From contig CANTUZ010000007.1 of assembly GCA_947846985.1 (NCBI GenBank), positions 32,306,355-32,370,354 on the forward strand: a stretch of 64,000 nucleotides of DNA. The letters are read 5' to 3'. A model generated the notes under the pieces. It made no database searches, was not told the DNA's origin, and was given only the letters and a program-made list of their open reading frames with translations. The position numbers and the translations under genes were made by a program. The DNA is from Fratercula arctica. Taxonomy: Eukaryota; Chordata; Aves; Charadriiformes; Alcidae. Positions 63,801-64,000 of this stretch are shown here, piece by piece (the first letter of the stretch is position 1; every line of letters begins with the position of its first letter).

Positions 63801-64000
63801 TGATTTTGATAATTGTTTGCTAAGTGTGTTGGATTATTTGTTTTCTCTTCTGCACTGAATTCAGTTTCCAGGGGAGAGTGAAAAACCCCTAAACCTCAAA
63901 TCTTGATGAATAGTTCTTCTCTGCACTACGTTAGCTCTGATACGCTTATACAGTCCTTCAAAAATCTTACTTCCATTTTTTGCACTTTATTTGCTGTAGA

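Noticed and set aside
1..64000. CRISPR array, prophage, operon or toxin-antitoxin system
   Set aside because: The sequence is vertebrate-like; there are no regularly spaced direct repeats with unique spacers and no prokaryotic gene organisation.

Overview
The window reads as vertebrate nuclear DNA, most likely from a bird. Three signs support this. The interspersed repeats I can recognise are CR1 LINE fragments (15739-16060 and 26489-26751), including a 3' end of the type that dominates avian genomes. Repeat density is low, with no Alu, L1 or B-type SINEs. The rest is AT-rich unique sequence broken by short homopolymers and microsatellites, with stop codons in every frame. A crocodilian or turtle cannot be excluded from this evidence. 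There is no bacterial, phage or plasmid organisation: no operons, no ribosome-binding-site-led gene series and no CRISPR array.

I find no protein-coding gene that I can defend. The longest open stretches (about 140 codons) are low-complexity shadows, random opens, or pieces of CR1. The only reading frame with a recognisable protein family is the 71-codon C-terminus of CR1 ORF2 at 15825-16040 on the minus strand. The window is therefore best read as intergenic or deep intronic sequence.

Layout. 1-10 kb: unique sequence with poly-T/poly-A tracts. 10.69 kb: a 73-bp near-palindromic MITE-like fossil. 11-14 kb: two segments with good splice-site context and a TAAT-rich block. 15.7-16.1 kb: CR1 3' end. 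16.7-16.9 kb: a short, very CpG-dense patch. 17.56-17.71 kb: a (CTTTTT)n polypyrimidine mirror repeat with a symmetric 4-10-4 unit layout. 22.1-22.5 kb: a block rich in homeodomain-type motifs. 26.5-26.75 kb: a decayed CR1 reverse-transcriptase fragment. 27-41 kb: unique sequence with a G12 tract. 41-48 kb: the densest run of TAAT-rich, enhancer-like blocks, with a canonical G-quadruplex motif at 44.04 kb and a purine-skewed stretch at 46.6-46.9 kb. 49.2-49.65 kb: one clear and one possible MIR-type SINE fossil. 52.5-64 kb: AT-rich unique sequence with a small repeat/hairpin cluster at 58.6 kb and another regulatory-looking block at the right end.

The most plausible biology is long-range cis-regulation: several AT-rich blocks carry TAATTA, FOX-like and POU-like motifs in a gene-poor setting, as seen around developmental regulator genes. 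This is inference from composition; conservation cannot be measured here. I found nothing that supports a novel multi-gene system.
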